A DNA stretch of 17,472 bases from Planctomycetia bacterium (GTDB taxonomy: Bacteria; Planctomycetota; PLA2; JAEUHO01). Positions 1-7,583 of this stretch are shown piece after piece (position 1 is the stretch's first letter; each line of letters starts with the position of its first letter). The DNA lies in assembly GCA_030618975.1 (NCBI GenBank), contig JAUXCH010000021.1, forward strand, positions 1 through 17,472, written 5' to 3'. Below the pieces are notes generated by a model that did not search any database, was not told where the DNA came from, and saw only the letters and a program-made list of their open reading frames with translations. Position numbers and translations under genes: made by a program.

Positions 1-2839
1 CCCACTGGCATGCCGCGGTTTTAACGCCGACTTCGACGGTGACCAGATGGCCGTCCACCTGCCGCTCTCCTACGAGGCGCAGGTCGAGGCGACCACGCTC
101 ATGCTCGCCACGAACAACATCTTCTCGCCCGCGCACGGCGGCCCGGTCATCGGCCCCTCGCAGGACATCGTCCTGGGTATCTACTACCTGACGACCGAGC
201 ATACCTCGCAGCAGACGAGGATCCCGTCGTGCGCGCACGCGAACGAGGTCTTCCTCGGCTACAGCGAGCACAAGTACGCGATCCACGACCACGTCAACCT
301 GGCCCTGGAGCCGGGTAGCGAGGTCTCGATCCAGCCCGGTCGGCGCGAGCCCGCGTCGACGATCACCACGACCGTCGGCCGCGTGCTGTTCAACGACATC
401 CTGCCGACGGGCATGCCGTTCTACAACTACACGCTGAACAAGAAGAAGCTGAACAGTCTCATCAGCGACTGTCACAAGATGCTCGGCCGCGGCGCCACGC
501 TGCGGCTCCTCGACGACATCAAGGAGGTCGGCTTCAAGTCGGCGACGCGTGGAGGCCTCTCGTTCGCCAAGAACGACATGGTCGTGCCGGAGGCGAAGTC
601 CGACATCATCAGCGCCGCCGAGGGCGAGGTCACCGACATCAAGCGTCACCTCCGTCGCGGCGAGATCACGCGCGGCGAGTGCTACTCGAAGATCATCGAC
701 ACCTGGACCCGTGCCCGTGAAGAGGTCGGGTCCGAGATGATGCGCGCGCTCGAGAACGACAAGCGCGACGACCAGCCGTACCTCAATCCCATCTTCGCGA
801 TGGCGGAGTCGGGTGCGCGAGGCTCCGTCGAGCAGATCCGGCAGCTGGCCGGGATGCGCGGTCTCATGGCGAAGCCGTCCGGCCGGATCATCGAGACGCC
901 GATCAAGTCGAACTTCCGCGAAGGTCTGTACGTGCTCGAGTACTTCTCCTCGACGCACGGCGCCCGCAAGGGTCTGGCCGATACCGCACTCAAGACGGCC
1001 GACTCCGGGTACCTCACCCGCAAGCTGTCAGACGTGGCGCAGAACGTCGTGATCACGCAGATCGACTGCGGCACGATGAACGGCATCACGAAGGGCGTCG
1101 TCTACAAGGGCGACAAGATGGAGGTCTCGCTCGCGCAGGCGATCCGGGGCCGAAGCGCGCGCGACACGATCATCGACGTCGTCACCGACGAGGTGGTGGT
1201 CCGTGAGAACGAGCTCATCACCGACGAGATCGCCGACCGGATCGAGGAGATGGGCTACGAGAAGGTCCGCGTACGCTCGCCGCTGACCTGTGAGGCGTCC
1301 CACGGCATCTGCCAGTGCTGCTACGGCATGGACCTCTCGCGCGGCATGGCGGTCGAACAGGGCTTGGCCGTCGGCATCATCGCCGCACAGTCGATCGGCG
1401 AGCCGGGCACGCAGTTGACCATGCGGACGTTCCACATCGGCGGTACCGCGACCCGCGGCGTCGAGGAGAGCGAGATCCACGCGACGCACTCCGGGCGCGT
1501 CGAGTACGTGAACATGACCCCGGTGGTGGGTCCCAGCGGCGACCTGATCTCCATCACGCGGAACGGCGAGCTTCTGCTCCTCGACCAGAAGGAACGCGAG
1601 ATCGACCGCTACGTCGTACCGCTCGGCGGCGTGCTCAAGGTCAAGGGGGGGGACGTCGTCAAGGAGAAGAAGACGCTCTTCACCTGGGACCCCTTCAACG
1701 TGCCCGTTCTGGCCGAGCGCGGGGGCGTCGTCCGCTTCGACGACATCGTCGACGGCAAGACGGTGCGCGAGGAAATGGACCCGGGCTCCGGCGTGAGGCG
1801 TCGCGTGATCATGGAGCACAAGGGTGACCTGCATCCCCAGATCGTCATCGAAGACGAAAAGGGAACGCCCATCGCCCTCTACCCGATTCCCGAGAAGGCG
1901 CACCTCGAGATCTTCCAGGGCGACAAGGTTCAACCCGGCACCCTCCTGGCCAAGACCCCGCGCGAGGTCACCGGCACCCAGGACATCGTCGGCGGTCTGC
2001 CGCGCGTTACCGAGGTCTACGAAGCCCGGCGCCCCAAGGAGCCGGCCACGCTGGCCGAGATCGACGGCGTCGTCGAGCTGGGTGAGAAGCGTCGCGGCAA
2101 GCGCACGATCCTCGTCAAGGCCGAGGGCGGCCAGGTCGTCGAGCACCTGGTTCCGCACGGCAAGCACCTGCGCGTCCACTCGGGCGACCGGGTACGCGCC
2201 GGGGACAGCCTCGTCGACGGCCCCCTGGTGCCCCACGACATCCTTCGCATCTCGGGCATCGAGGCCCTGCAGGACTACCTGCTCCGTGAGGTGCAGAACG
2301 TCTACCGGAGCCAGAACGTCACGATCGACGACAAGCACCACGAGATCATCATCTCGCAGATGCTCCGCAAGGTGAAGGTGGAGGACCCGGGCGACACCGA
2401 CCTCCTCCCTGGCATGCTGGTGGACAAGTTCAAGTTCCGCCGCAAGAACCTGAGGATCATGGAGACGGGCGGCAAGCCGGCCCGGTCCGAGCCCCTGTTG
2501 CTCGGCATCACGAAGGCCTCGCTCCAGAGCGAGTCCTTCATCTCCGCGGCTTCCTTCCAGGAGACCACGAAGGTCCTGACCCAGGCGGCCCTGGCCGGCA
2601 GGGTGGACCACCTCGTGGGCCTCAAGGAGAACGTCATCCTCGGTCACCTGATCCCGGCCGGGACCGGCTACAAGGCGTACCTCCGCACCCGCGTGCGGAA
2701 GAACATCCCGCTCGAGGAGAGCGTGGCCGGGTTCGCCGAGATGCCCGAGGATCTCGAGGCGCTCAAGGAGCTGAAGGACCTCCTCGCCGAGGACGATGCC
2801 TCATCGACCACCGAGGAGGTCGCTGCGCCCGGCAGCTAG
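1..2839 (+). CDS. rpoC: RNA polymerase beta' subunit, 5'-truncated by the window edge
   Basis: Catalytic large subunit of RNA polymerase. The frame is already open at base 2, so the ATG at 47 is internal and not the start; about 945 codons are visible. The Mg-binding motif NADFDGDQ (bases 23-46) holds all three catalytic aspartates. The bridge helix (GARKGLADTALKTADSGYL, from base 959) is intact. The second zinc site has its four cysteines: DCGT at 1067, then C-x6-C-x2-C at 1289-1321. The trigger loop begins at MRTFHIGG (1421) and resumes at TQDIVGGLPRV (about 1978). The roughly 180 residues between form an SI3-type insertion, as in many Gram-negative lineages. The C-terminus ends in a short acidic Ser/Thr/Glu tail and a TAG stop. 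rpoB would be expected upstream. Identity is certain. Confidence 0.98.
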   Translation, partial: PLACRGFNADFDGDQMAVHLPLSYEAQVEATTLMLATNNIFSPAHGGPVIGPSQDIVLGIYYLTTEHTSQQTRIPSCAHANEVFLGYSEHKYAIHDHVNLALEPGSEVSIQPGRREPASTITTTVGRVLFNDILPTGMPFYNYTLNKKKLNSLISDCHKMLGRGATLRLLDDIKEVGFKSATRGGLSFAKNDMVVPEAKSDIISAAEGEVTDIKRHLRRGEITRGECYSKIIDTWTRAREEVGSEMMRALENDKRDDQPYLNPIFAMAESGARGSVEQIRQLAGMRGLMAKPSGRIIETPIKSNFREGLYVLEYFSSTHGARKGLADTALKTADSGYLTRKLSDVAQNVVITQIDCGTMNGITKGVVYKGDKMEVSLAQAIRGRSARDTIIDVVTDEVVVRENELITDEIADRIEEMGYEKVRVRSPLTCEASHGICQCCYGMDLSRGMAVEQGLAVGIIAAQSIGEPGTQLTMRTFHIGGTATRGVEESEIHATHSGRVEYVNMTPVVGPSGDLISITRNGELLLLDQKEREIDRYVVPLGGVLKVKGGDVVKEKKTLFTWDPFNVPVLAERGGVVRFDDIVDGKTVREEMDPGSGVRRRVIMEHKGDLHPQIVIEDEKGTPIALYPIPEKAHLEIFQGDKVQPGTLLAKTPREVTGTQDIVGGLPRVTEVYEARRPKEPATLAEIDGVVELGEKRRGKRTILVKAEGGQVVEHLVPHGKHLRVHSGDRVRAGDSLVDGPLVPHDILRISGIEALQDYLLREVQNVYRSQNVTIDDKHHEIIISQMLRKVKVEDPGDTDLLPGMLVDKFKFRRKNLRIMETGGKPARSEPLLLGITKASLQSESFISAASFQETTKVLTQAALAGRVDHLVGLKENVILGHLIPAGTGYKAYLRTRVRKNIPLEESVAGFAEMPEDLEALKELKDLLAEDDASSTTEEVAAPGS

Positions 2840-2852
2840 AGCCTCGGCCCGC

Positions 2853-2885
2853 GGCTCCGGCCTCCACCCGGGGGAGGCCGGAGCC
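2853..2885 (+). terminator. Strong hairpin after rpoC, probable terminator or attenuator
   Basis: A perfect 13-bp inverted repeat (GGCTCCGGCCTCC and its complement) encloses a 7-base loop, starting 13 bases after the rpoC stop. There is no T-tract after it, so it is not a textbook intrinsic terminator, but high-GC genomes often lack one. It probably separates the rpoBC transcript from rpsL-rpsG or attenuates read-through. Confidence 0.6.
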
Positions 2886-2940
2886 GTCCACCCGCCGTTC
2901 TCCCCGTTCCCGGGGGGCAGGGCATCCCCCGGAATCCCCT

Positions 2941-2969
2941 TCGGCACCGGGCTGAAAGGGGGGTAATCT
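2941..2969 (+). promoter_or_regulatory. Candidate sigma70-type promoter for rpsL-rpsG
   Basis: TCGGCA (2941-2946, 4 of 6 to TTGACA) and TAATCT (2964-2969, 3 of 6 to TATAAT) are separated by 17 bases. They lie in the 161-base gap between rpoC and rpsL, about 30 bases before the start codon and downstream of the rpoC hairpin. The match is modest; placement is the main support. The rest of the gap shows no gene. Confidence 0.33.
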
Positions 2970-3000
2970 GTTGGGCTCCATTTTCGTCCCAGGGTGATTC

Positions 3001-3372
3001 ATGCCGACGATCAATCAACTCGTCCGAAATGGCCGGAAGAGGGCGCAGGTGCGCAGCAAGGCTCCGGTGCTGGAGCAGTGCCCTCAGAAGCGTGGGGTCT
3101 GCCTGTCCGTCAAGACGCAGACGCCGAAGAAGCCGAACTCCGCGCTCCGCAAGATCGCGCGCGTGCGGCTCTCGAACAACCGCGAGATCACCGCTTACAT
3201 CCCGGGCGAGGGACACAACCTGCAGGAGCACAGCATCGTGCTCGTGCGCGGTGGCCGCGTTCGGGATCTCCCGGGCGTCCGCTACCACATCATCCGCGGC
3301 ACGCTGGACGCCTCGGGTGTCGAGGGTCGTCGCCAGCAGCGTTCGAAGTACGGGGTGAAGCGGGGCAAGTAG
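3001..3372 (+). CDS. rpsL: 30S ribosomal protein S12
   Basis: Universal decoding-centre protein of the small subunit, 123 residues, collinear with E. coli S12. The conserved loops PKKPNSALRK and GEGHNLQEHS are present. Lys43 (first Lys of PKKPNS, counting Met) is kept. Position 88 in GGRVRDLPGVRYH is Arg (codon CGG, 3262-3264) where most bacteria have Lys; substitution of this Lys by Arg is a known streptomycin-resistance change. Asp89, the residue methylthiolated by RimO in E. coli, is present. An AGGG lies 7 bases before the ATG. rpsG follows after 17 bases, so the two genes are probably co-transcribed, with hairpins on both sides. Confidence 0.98.
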   Translation: MPTINQLVRNGRKRAQVRSKAPVLEQCPQKRGVCLSVKTQTPKKPNSALRKIARVRLSNNREITAYIPGEGHNLQEHSIVLVRGGRVRDLPGVRYHIIRGTLDASGVEGRRQQRSKYGVKRGK

Positions 3373-3389
3373 CCCGGGGGCGAATACCG

Positions 3390-3866
3390 ATGGCCGGCAA
3401 GTACTACAAGAGTTTCGAGCACCTGCAGAAGCCCGATCCCGAGTTCGGCGACAAGGATGTCGCCAAGTTCATCTCATGCATCATGCATGACGGGAAGCGA
3501 TCGACCGCGCAGCGCCTCTTCTACGACGCGCTCGATCTGGTTCGCCAGCGCGTCCCCGAACGCGAGCCCCTCGAGGTCTGGAAGCAGGCCATCGACAACA
3601 TGAAGCCACTCGTCGAGGTCCGCAGCCGTCGCGTCGGCGGCGCGAACTACCAGGTGCCCGTCGAGGTGAGCGCCAAGCGCCAGCGCACCCTCGCGTTCCG
3701 TTGGATCCTCGAGGTCGTCCGGGCCAAGAAGGGCCGTCCTTTCGCCCAGAGCCTCGCCGCGGAGTTCGTCGCAGCCTACAACCGCGAGGGCAACGCGATG
3801 CTCAAGCGGGAGAACACGCACAAGCAGGCCGAGGCCAACAAGGCCTTCGCCCACTTCGCCTGGTAG
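3390..3866 (+). CDS. rpsG: 30S ribosomal protein S7
   Basis: Primary 16S rRNA binder that organises the head of the small subunit; 158 residues. Core motifs are clear: DPEFGDKDVAKFISCIM, the MKPLVEVRSRRVGGANYQVP segment, the RTLAFRWI helix and the C-terminal ANKAFAHFAW. The N-terminus (MAGKYYKSFEHLQKP) lacks the Arg-rich start of E. coli S7 and looks like the planctomycete type. The frame stays open upstream to 2994, but that stretch is a shadow of rpsL; the ATG at 3390 sits where family homology begins. GGGGG about 10 bases upstream is a weak ribosome-binding site. Confidence 0.97.
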   Translation: MAGKYYKSFEHLQKPDPEFGDKDVAKFISCIMHDGKRSTAQRLFYDALDLVRQRVPEREPLEVWKQAIDNMKPLVEVRSRRVGGANYQVPVEVSAKRQRTLAFRWILEVVRAKKGRPFAQSLAAEFVAAYNREGNAMLKRENTHKQAEANKAFAHFAW

Positions 3867-3876
3867 TACGGCATGA

Positions 3877-3897
3877 CTGGGGGGCCGAGCCCCCCAG
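3877..3897. terminator. GC-rich hairpin after rpsG, probable bidirectional terminator
   Basis: A perfect 9-bp stem (CTGGGGGGC and its complement) has a CGA loop and starts 10 bases after the rpsG stop. No T-tract follows on either strand. It lies where rpsL-rpsG transcription would meet the converging minus-strand gene remnant, which fits a shared stop for both. Confidence 0.5.
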
Positions 3898-4130
3898 ACC
3901 CCCACGTCCAAAGGGCACCTCGGGTCAGGACGCAATGCGAAAGCTCCGGGATGGCCCGGGGCGAGCACGCATCGGGGGCAGGACGAGAACCGCGACTTTC
4001 GGGAAGGCCCGGGGTCGAGTGCCGTCAGGCCGAGACGTCGGCTGCGTTCACGGACCGCCTGGCTGGTCGCGGCCCTGTCGGCCTCGGCCGTGTCCGGTGC
4101 CCAGGGCCCGTCCGTGCGGTGGAATGGGGG
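3898..4130. other. Non-coding or decayed sequence between rpsG and the broken minus-strand gene
   Basis: No convincing gene on either strand. The minus-strand frame of the neighbouring remnant stays open through here and even into antisense of rpsG, but below about 4130 its translation loses any family resemblance and becomes Arg/Pro/Ser-rich. This may be the decayed 3' part of that gene. Plus-strand ORFs here are low-complexity shadows. Confidence 0.4.
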
Positions 4131-4574
4131 CACGGACAGGCGGACGCGTCCGGGCGGCAGATCCTCGAAGTGGAAGCGACCCTCCTGATCGAGCCGGCCT
4201 CGGCGGCGCTGCGATCCACAGCCGCCGGCGCGGGCCTTCGGAATGCGCGTCACGTCGAGGGTTCCCGCCATGAGGGGTGCCCCGTCGGTTCGGACCACGG
4301 TGTCCGCAACGGAGAGAGTGCGGGCGGGCGTGGGATCCGGATCGCGGGAACCCGACGCGAGGCGGGCCGACACCTCGTCTCCCGTGGGGGCGGCGGGGGG
4401 GCTGCCCCGCGCCCTCCAGCCGAACGGGCCCGGCTGAAGAGGGTCGAGCGGTGTGTCGGGCGCGGGGCGTCGGCGGGTTCGAGTCGCCGCGGCCGAGCCA
4501 CGGGGCGCCCCCGAGGACCACCAGGACGAGGAGCACCAACGTGTAGGGGCCGGGTGTCGAACGAGGTTGCGCAC
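4131..4574 (-). pseudogene. Frame-broken membrane-anchored protein with a carboxypeptidase-regulatory-like motif
   Basis: On the minus strand a GTG at 4574-4572 follows AAGGAG (4585-4580) with a 5-base gap, a very good ribosome-binding site. Its frame begins VRNLVRHPAP. A membrane anchor then continues in a different frame as YTLVLLVLVVLGGAPWLG (about 4545-4492). The GTG frame resumes with TPLDPLQPGP, TVVRTDGAPLMAGTLDVTR and DQEGRFHFEDLPPGRVRLSV (4190-4131). The last two resemble the carboxypeptidase-regulatory-like beta-sandwich (typical form: DGxPLxGAxV ... GRFxFxxLPPGxYxL). Two compensating frameshifts around the anchor, and no stop near the end of homology, suggest decay or local sequence errors. 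It is divergent from fusA and convergent with rpsG. Family assignment rests on motif resemblance only; function unknown. Confidence 0.45.
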
Positions 4575-4709
4575 GGTGTCTCCTTCGTCGTCTCCTCGTC
4601 CTGAAACGTGCGCGGACCGCGTACGACGCCGCAGAGCGCACCGGTCCAGGGGGCGCCGGGGGCGGCTGCGGACGGTATGCTCCCCGGATTCCCCGCCCCG
4701 AGAGAGCCC
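4575..4709. other. Divergent intergenic region before fusA
   Basis: 135 bases separate the GTG of the minus-strand remnant from the fusA ATG. It contains the remnant's ribosome-binding site (4580-4585). TATGCT at 4676-4681 resembles a -10 box but has no acceptable -35 partner 16-18 bases upstream. A fusA promoter is expected here because of the divergent arrangement, but I cannot place it. An in-frame ATG at 4677 would add 11 residues to EF-G and is less likely than 4710. Confidence 0.35.
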
Positions 4710-6773
4710 ATGCCAACCCCGAACCTCCAGAAGCTCCGCAACTTCGGCATCGTCGCCCACATCGATGCAGGCAAGACGACGGTCTCGGAGCGGGTCCTCT
4801 ACTACACGGGGAAGGAACACGCCATCGGCGAGGTCCACGACGGGACCGCGAAGATGGACTGGATGGCGGAGGAGCAGGAGCGCGGGATCACGATCACCGC
4901 GGCCGCCACGCGTATCCGGTGGATCGACCACGACCTGAACCTGATCGACACCCCCGGGCACGTGGACTTCACGGCCGAGGTCGAGCGCAGCCTCCGCGTC
5001 CTCGACGGGGCGGTCGTCGTGTTCGACGGGGTGAGCGGCGTGGAGGCCCAGTCCGAGACCGTCTGGCACCAGGCCGAGCACTACGCCGTCCCGCGCCTGT
5101 GCTTCGTCAACAAGATGGACCGCGGCGGGGCGGACTTCGACCGCTCCTGCGACAGCATCCGCGAGCGCCTGGGCGCGCGAATCGCGCCCATCACGGTTCC
5201 GATCGGCGCGGCGGACACGCTCGCGGGCGTCGTGGACCTCGTCAGGCGCGAGGCGGTCTACTTCCGCGGCGACCAGGGATCCGACGTGGTGCGAGAGCCC
5301 ATCCCCGAGGTGCTCGAGGTGGAAATGGAGGTCCGTCGCGCGGATCTCGTCGAGACGCTCGCCGACTTCTCCGACGAGATCGCCGCCCTGTTCCTCGACG
5401 GCGAGGACCCCGACGCGAAGACGCTGGCCCGCGCACTGCGCGAGGCCACCTTGAAGGCCGACGTCTTCCCGGTCCTGAGCGGCGCAGCGCTGAAGAACAT
5501 GGGGATCCAGCCGCTGCTCGACGCGGTGGTGGCGTACCTGCCGAGTCCGCTCGAGGCGCGTCCGATCGAGGGTCACCATCCCGACCGTCGGGACCGGGTC
5601 GAGGTGCGGAAGCCGGATCCGAAGGCGCCGATCTGTGCGCTGGCCTTCAAGATCGCGATGGACCCGCACGGTGACCTGACGTTCGTGCGCATCTACTCCG
5701 GCACGATCAAGCAGGGGCAGGGACTCTACAATCCCCGCCTCGGGAAACACGAGCGCGCCATGCGCATCCTGCGCATGCACGCGAACGACCGGGAAGCGCT
5801 GGAGACGGCCGTCGCCGGCGACATCGTGGCGCTGGTCGGCCTGAAGCAGACGGCGACGGGGGACACCCTCTGCGAGAAGGGGCACCCCATCGCGCTGGAG
5901 GCCATCACCTTTCCCGAGCCGGTGATCTCGATGGCGATCGAGCCGAAGAGCGCCGCGGACCGGGACAGGTTGGAGGAGGCCTTGACGCGGTTGGCGCGGG
6001 AGGACCCGACCTTTCACACCGCGGTGCACGACGAGACCGGGCAGACCATCATCTCGGGGATGGGAGAACTCCACCTGGAGGTCCTGAAGCACCGCCTCGT
6101 CTCGGATTTCAGGGTCCAGGCGAACGTGGGCAAGCCCCGCGTGTCCTACCGTCAGACGGTGCGCGGGCCGGCGGAGGCCGAGCACACCTTCCAGCGCCTC
6201 ATTCAAGGCAAGGACCAGGTGGCCACGGTCCGGATCCGGGTGGAGCCGGCCGAGGGGGGCAGCGGGAGCGCATTCCGGATCGACGATTCCCTCGAATCGG
6301 TGCATCCGAAGTTCCGTCCTGCGGTGGAGGAGGGGGTCCTCTTCGCCGCGCAGGGCGGGCTGGACCTCGGGTTCCCCGTCATCGACGTGATGGCGACCCT
6401 GGTGGGGGGGCGGACCCACGAGACCGACTCGACCGACATCGCGTTCGGCGCCGCGGGCGGCGAGGCGTTTCGGGAGGCCTGCGACGCCGCGGGCCTGGCC
6501 ATCCTCGAGCCCGTCATGCGCTTCGAGGTGACCACGCCGGCGGAGTTCGTGGGGCCGATCCAGTCGGATCTCGCCCGGCGGGGAGCCCTCGTGGAGGGCG
6601 AGGACGTGCGCGGGGAGCTCCGCGTGATCCGGGGTACCGTCGCCCTGGTCCAGATGTTCGGCTACAGCACGACCGTCCGATCCCTGTCTCAGGGGCGGGC
6701 CTCCTACTCGATGGAGCCGGCGGGCTTCCGCGAGGTGCCGGCCGCCGTGGCCCGCAGGCTCTCCTTCGAGTAG
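4710..6773 (+). CDS. fusA: Translation elongation factor G (EF-G), divergent in domain IV
   Basis: Ribosomal GTPase for translocation and/or recycling; 687 residues, the normal length. GTPase motifs: AHIDAGKT (residues 16-23), ERGIT (57-61), DTPGH (80-84, catalytic His84), NKMD (134-137) and SGAALKN. Domain II has FVRIYSGTIK and GLKQTATGDTL; domain III has GQTIISGMGELHLEV. At the start of domain IV, where canonical EF-G reads about FVRQxGGRGQYGHV, this protein reads TFQRLIQGKDQVATVRI (about residues 492-508). The domain IV tip keeps GGRTHETDSTDIAF with the His. The C-terminus is MFGYSTTVRSLSQGRASYSMEP. The start at 4710 fits the family; the upstream site (GAGAGA) is weak. No tuf follows. EF-G identity is certain; whether it is translocase or recycling paralogue is open. 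Confidence 0.93.
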   Translation: MPTPNLQKLRNFGIVAHIDAGKTTVSERVLYYTGKEHAIGEVHDGTAKMDWMAEEQERGITITAAATRIRWIDHDLNLIDTPGHVDFTAEVERSLRVLDGAVVVFDGVSGVEAQSETVWHQAEHYAVPRLCFVNKMDRGGADFDRSCDSIRERLGARIAPITVPIGAADTLAGVVDLVRREAVYFRGDQGSDVVREPIPEVLEVEMEVRRADLVETLADFSDEIAALFLDGEDPDAKTLARALREATLKADVFPVLSGAALKNMGIQPLLDAVVAYLPSPLEARPIEGHHPDRRDRVEVRKPDPKAPICALAFKIAMDPHGDLTFVRIYSGTIKQGQGLYNPRLGKHERAMRILRMHANDREALETAVAGDIVALVGLKQTATGDTLCEKGHPIALEAITFPEPVISMAIEPKSAADRDRLEEALTRLAREDPTFHTAVHDETGQTIISGMGELHLEVLKHRLVSDFRVQANVGKPRVSYRQTVRGPAEAEHTFQRLIQGKDQVATVRIRVEPAEGGSGSAFRIDDSLESVHPKFRPAVEEGVLFAAQGGLDLGFPVIDVMATLVGGRTHETDSTDIAFGAAGGEAFREACDAAGLAILEPVMRFEVTTPAEFVGPIQSDLARRGALVEGEDVRGELRVIRGTVALVQMFGYSTTVRSLSQGRASYSMEPAGFREVPAAVARRLSFE

Positions 6774-6991
6774 CCCCTGCCCGACGCGTGAGCCTTCCGG
6801 GCAGTTCGTACGGGTCGGCCGAGGGGGCGAGACGGCCAGAATCAGGGGCCAGGGCGCATCCGGCGTAGCCCTGGGCGGGGCGAGCGCTGCCTGGACGACG
6901 CTCCCGCTCCGCCGTCGAGGATCCCTCCCCAATCCGCCTCTCACCCCCTGCTGGGGCCGGGAGCAACGGGGGGGGGCGTTGACCCTTGCGG

Positions 6992-7022
6992 GGTGCCTGG
7001 CACCGCAGTGGGCACCGCAGTG
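6992..7022. repeat. Palindrome plus 12-base tandem duplication
   Basis: GGTGCC-T-GGCACC (6992-7004) is a perfect 6-bp inverted repeat with a one-base centre. Its right half overlaps the tandem pair GGCACCGCAGTG (6999-7010 and 7011-7022). It may be a fragment of a dispersed short palindromic repeat; only one copy of the palindrome is in the window. Confidence 0.55.
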
Positions 7023-7112
7023 GGGGGAGGAGGGCCACGAAGGGCGACCGATCGTTCCGGTCGCCTGGACCCGTCGTCACGCCGAGGCCCCCCGGGAACT
7101 CCGGTTCTTCCG

Positions 7113-7141
7113 TTGGCGGGCCCGGGGCGTCGGCGTAACAT
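7113..7141 (+). promoter_or_regulatory. Candidate promoter for the S10-spc cluster
   Basis: TTGGCG (7113-7118, 4 of 6 to TTGACA) and TAACAT (7136-7141, 4 of 6 to TATAAT) have an exact 17-base spacer. Transcription would start near 7148 and leave a leader of about 125 bases before rpsJ. This is the best sigma70-like pair in the gap, but matches of this quality also occur by chance. Confidence 0.42.
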
Positions 7142-7235
7142 CCTCCGCTCTTCGCCACGGGATCTCGTTGCGTGTCCCCCTCCAGGGACAGACCTTCGGG
7201 ATCGTCAGGCAAGAGCCCGTCCAATCACCCGTCCA

Positions 7236-7252
7236 CGGACGCTCTGCGTCCG
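7236..7252 (+). promoter_or_regulatory. Leader hairpin just upstream of rpsJ
   Basis: A perfect 7-bp stem (CGGACGC and its complement) with a TCT loop ends 20 bases before the rpsJ ATG, inside the inferred leader. S10 operon leaders in other bacteria can carry autoregulatory structures (L4 in E. coli); this hairpin is a candidate for translational control, or simply leader structure. Confidence 0.4.
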
Positions 7253-7272
7253 ACCGCCGGGGGCGAGTCCGC

Positions 7273-7581
<309 letters not shown>

Positions 7582-7583
7582 CC

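Larger units (their letters stand above)
6774..7272. other. 499-base gap between fusA and rpsJ without a convincing gene
   Basis: tuf commonly sits between fusA and rpsJ, but no trace of it, or of rplC, is visible. The gap holds a 7-bp inverted repeat just after fusA (CTGCCCG at 6777-6783 with CGGGCAG at 6798-6804, a weak terminator candidate). It also holds a nine-G run (6968-6976) flanked by CAACG/CGTTG, a short palindrome with a 12-base tandem repeat (6992-7022), a promoter candidate (7113-7141) and a hairpin (7236-7252). ORFs on both strands here are Arg/Pro/Gly-rich with no recognisable motif, and I treat them as shadows. Confidence 0.6.

Noticed and set aside
47..49. ATG at 47 as the rpoC start
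   Set aside because: It is the Met of the catalytic motif NADFDGDQMAVH; the frame is open to the window edge.
1028..2647. 539-residue minus-strand ORF antisense to rpoC
   Set aside because: High-GC coding DNA leaves long open antisense frames; the translation is rich in Asp, His, Leu, Val and Arg with no domain, and rpoC on the other strand is certain.
3873..4604. 243-residue plus-strand ORF between rpsG and fusA
   Set aside because: Low-complexity Gly/Arg/Ser translation without motif or good ribosome-binding site; the minus strand has the better coding signal.
6777..6804. Firm terminator call after fusA
   Set aside because: The stem is only 7 bp with a 14-base loop and no T-tract; it is mentioned in the gap entry but not called.
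3474..6944. 1156-residue minus-strand ORF across rpsG, the gap and fusA
   Set aside because: Most of it is antisense to rpsG and fusA. Only the part at 4131-4574, with its own ribosome-binding site, shows a recognisable motif and is reported separately.
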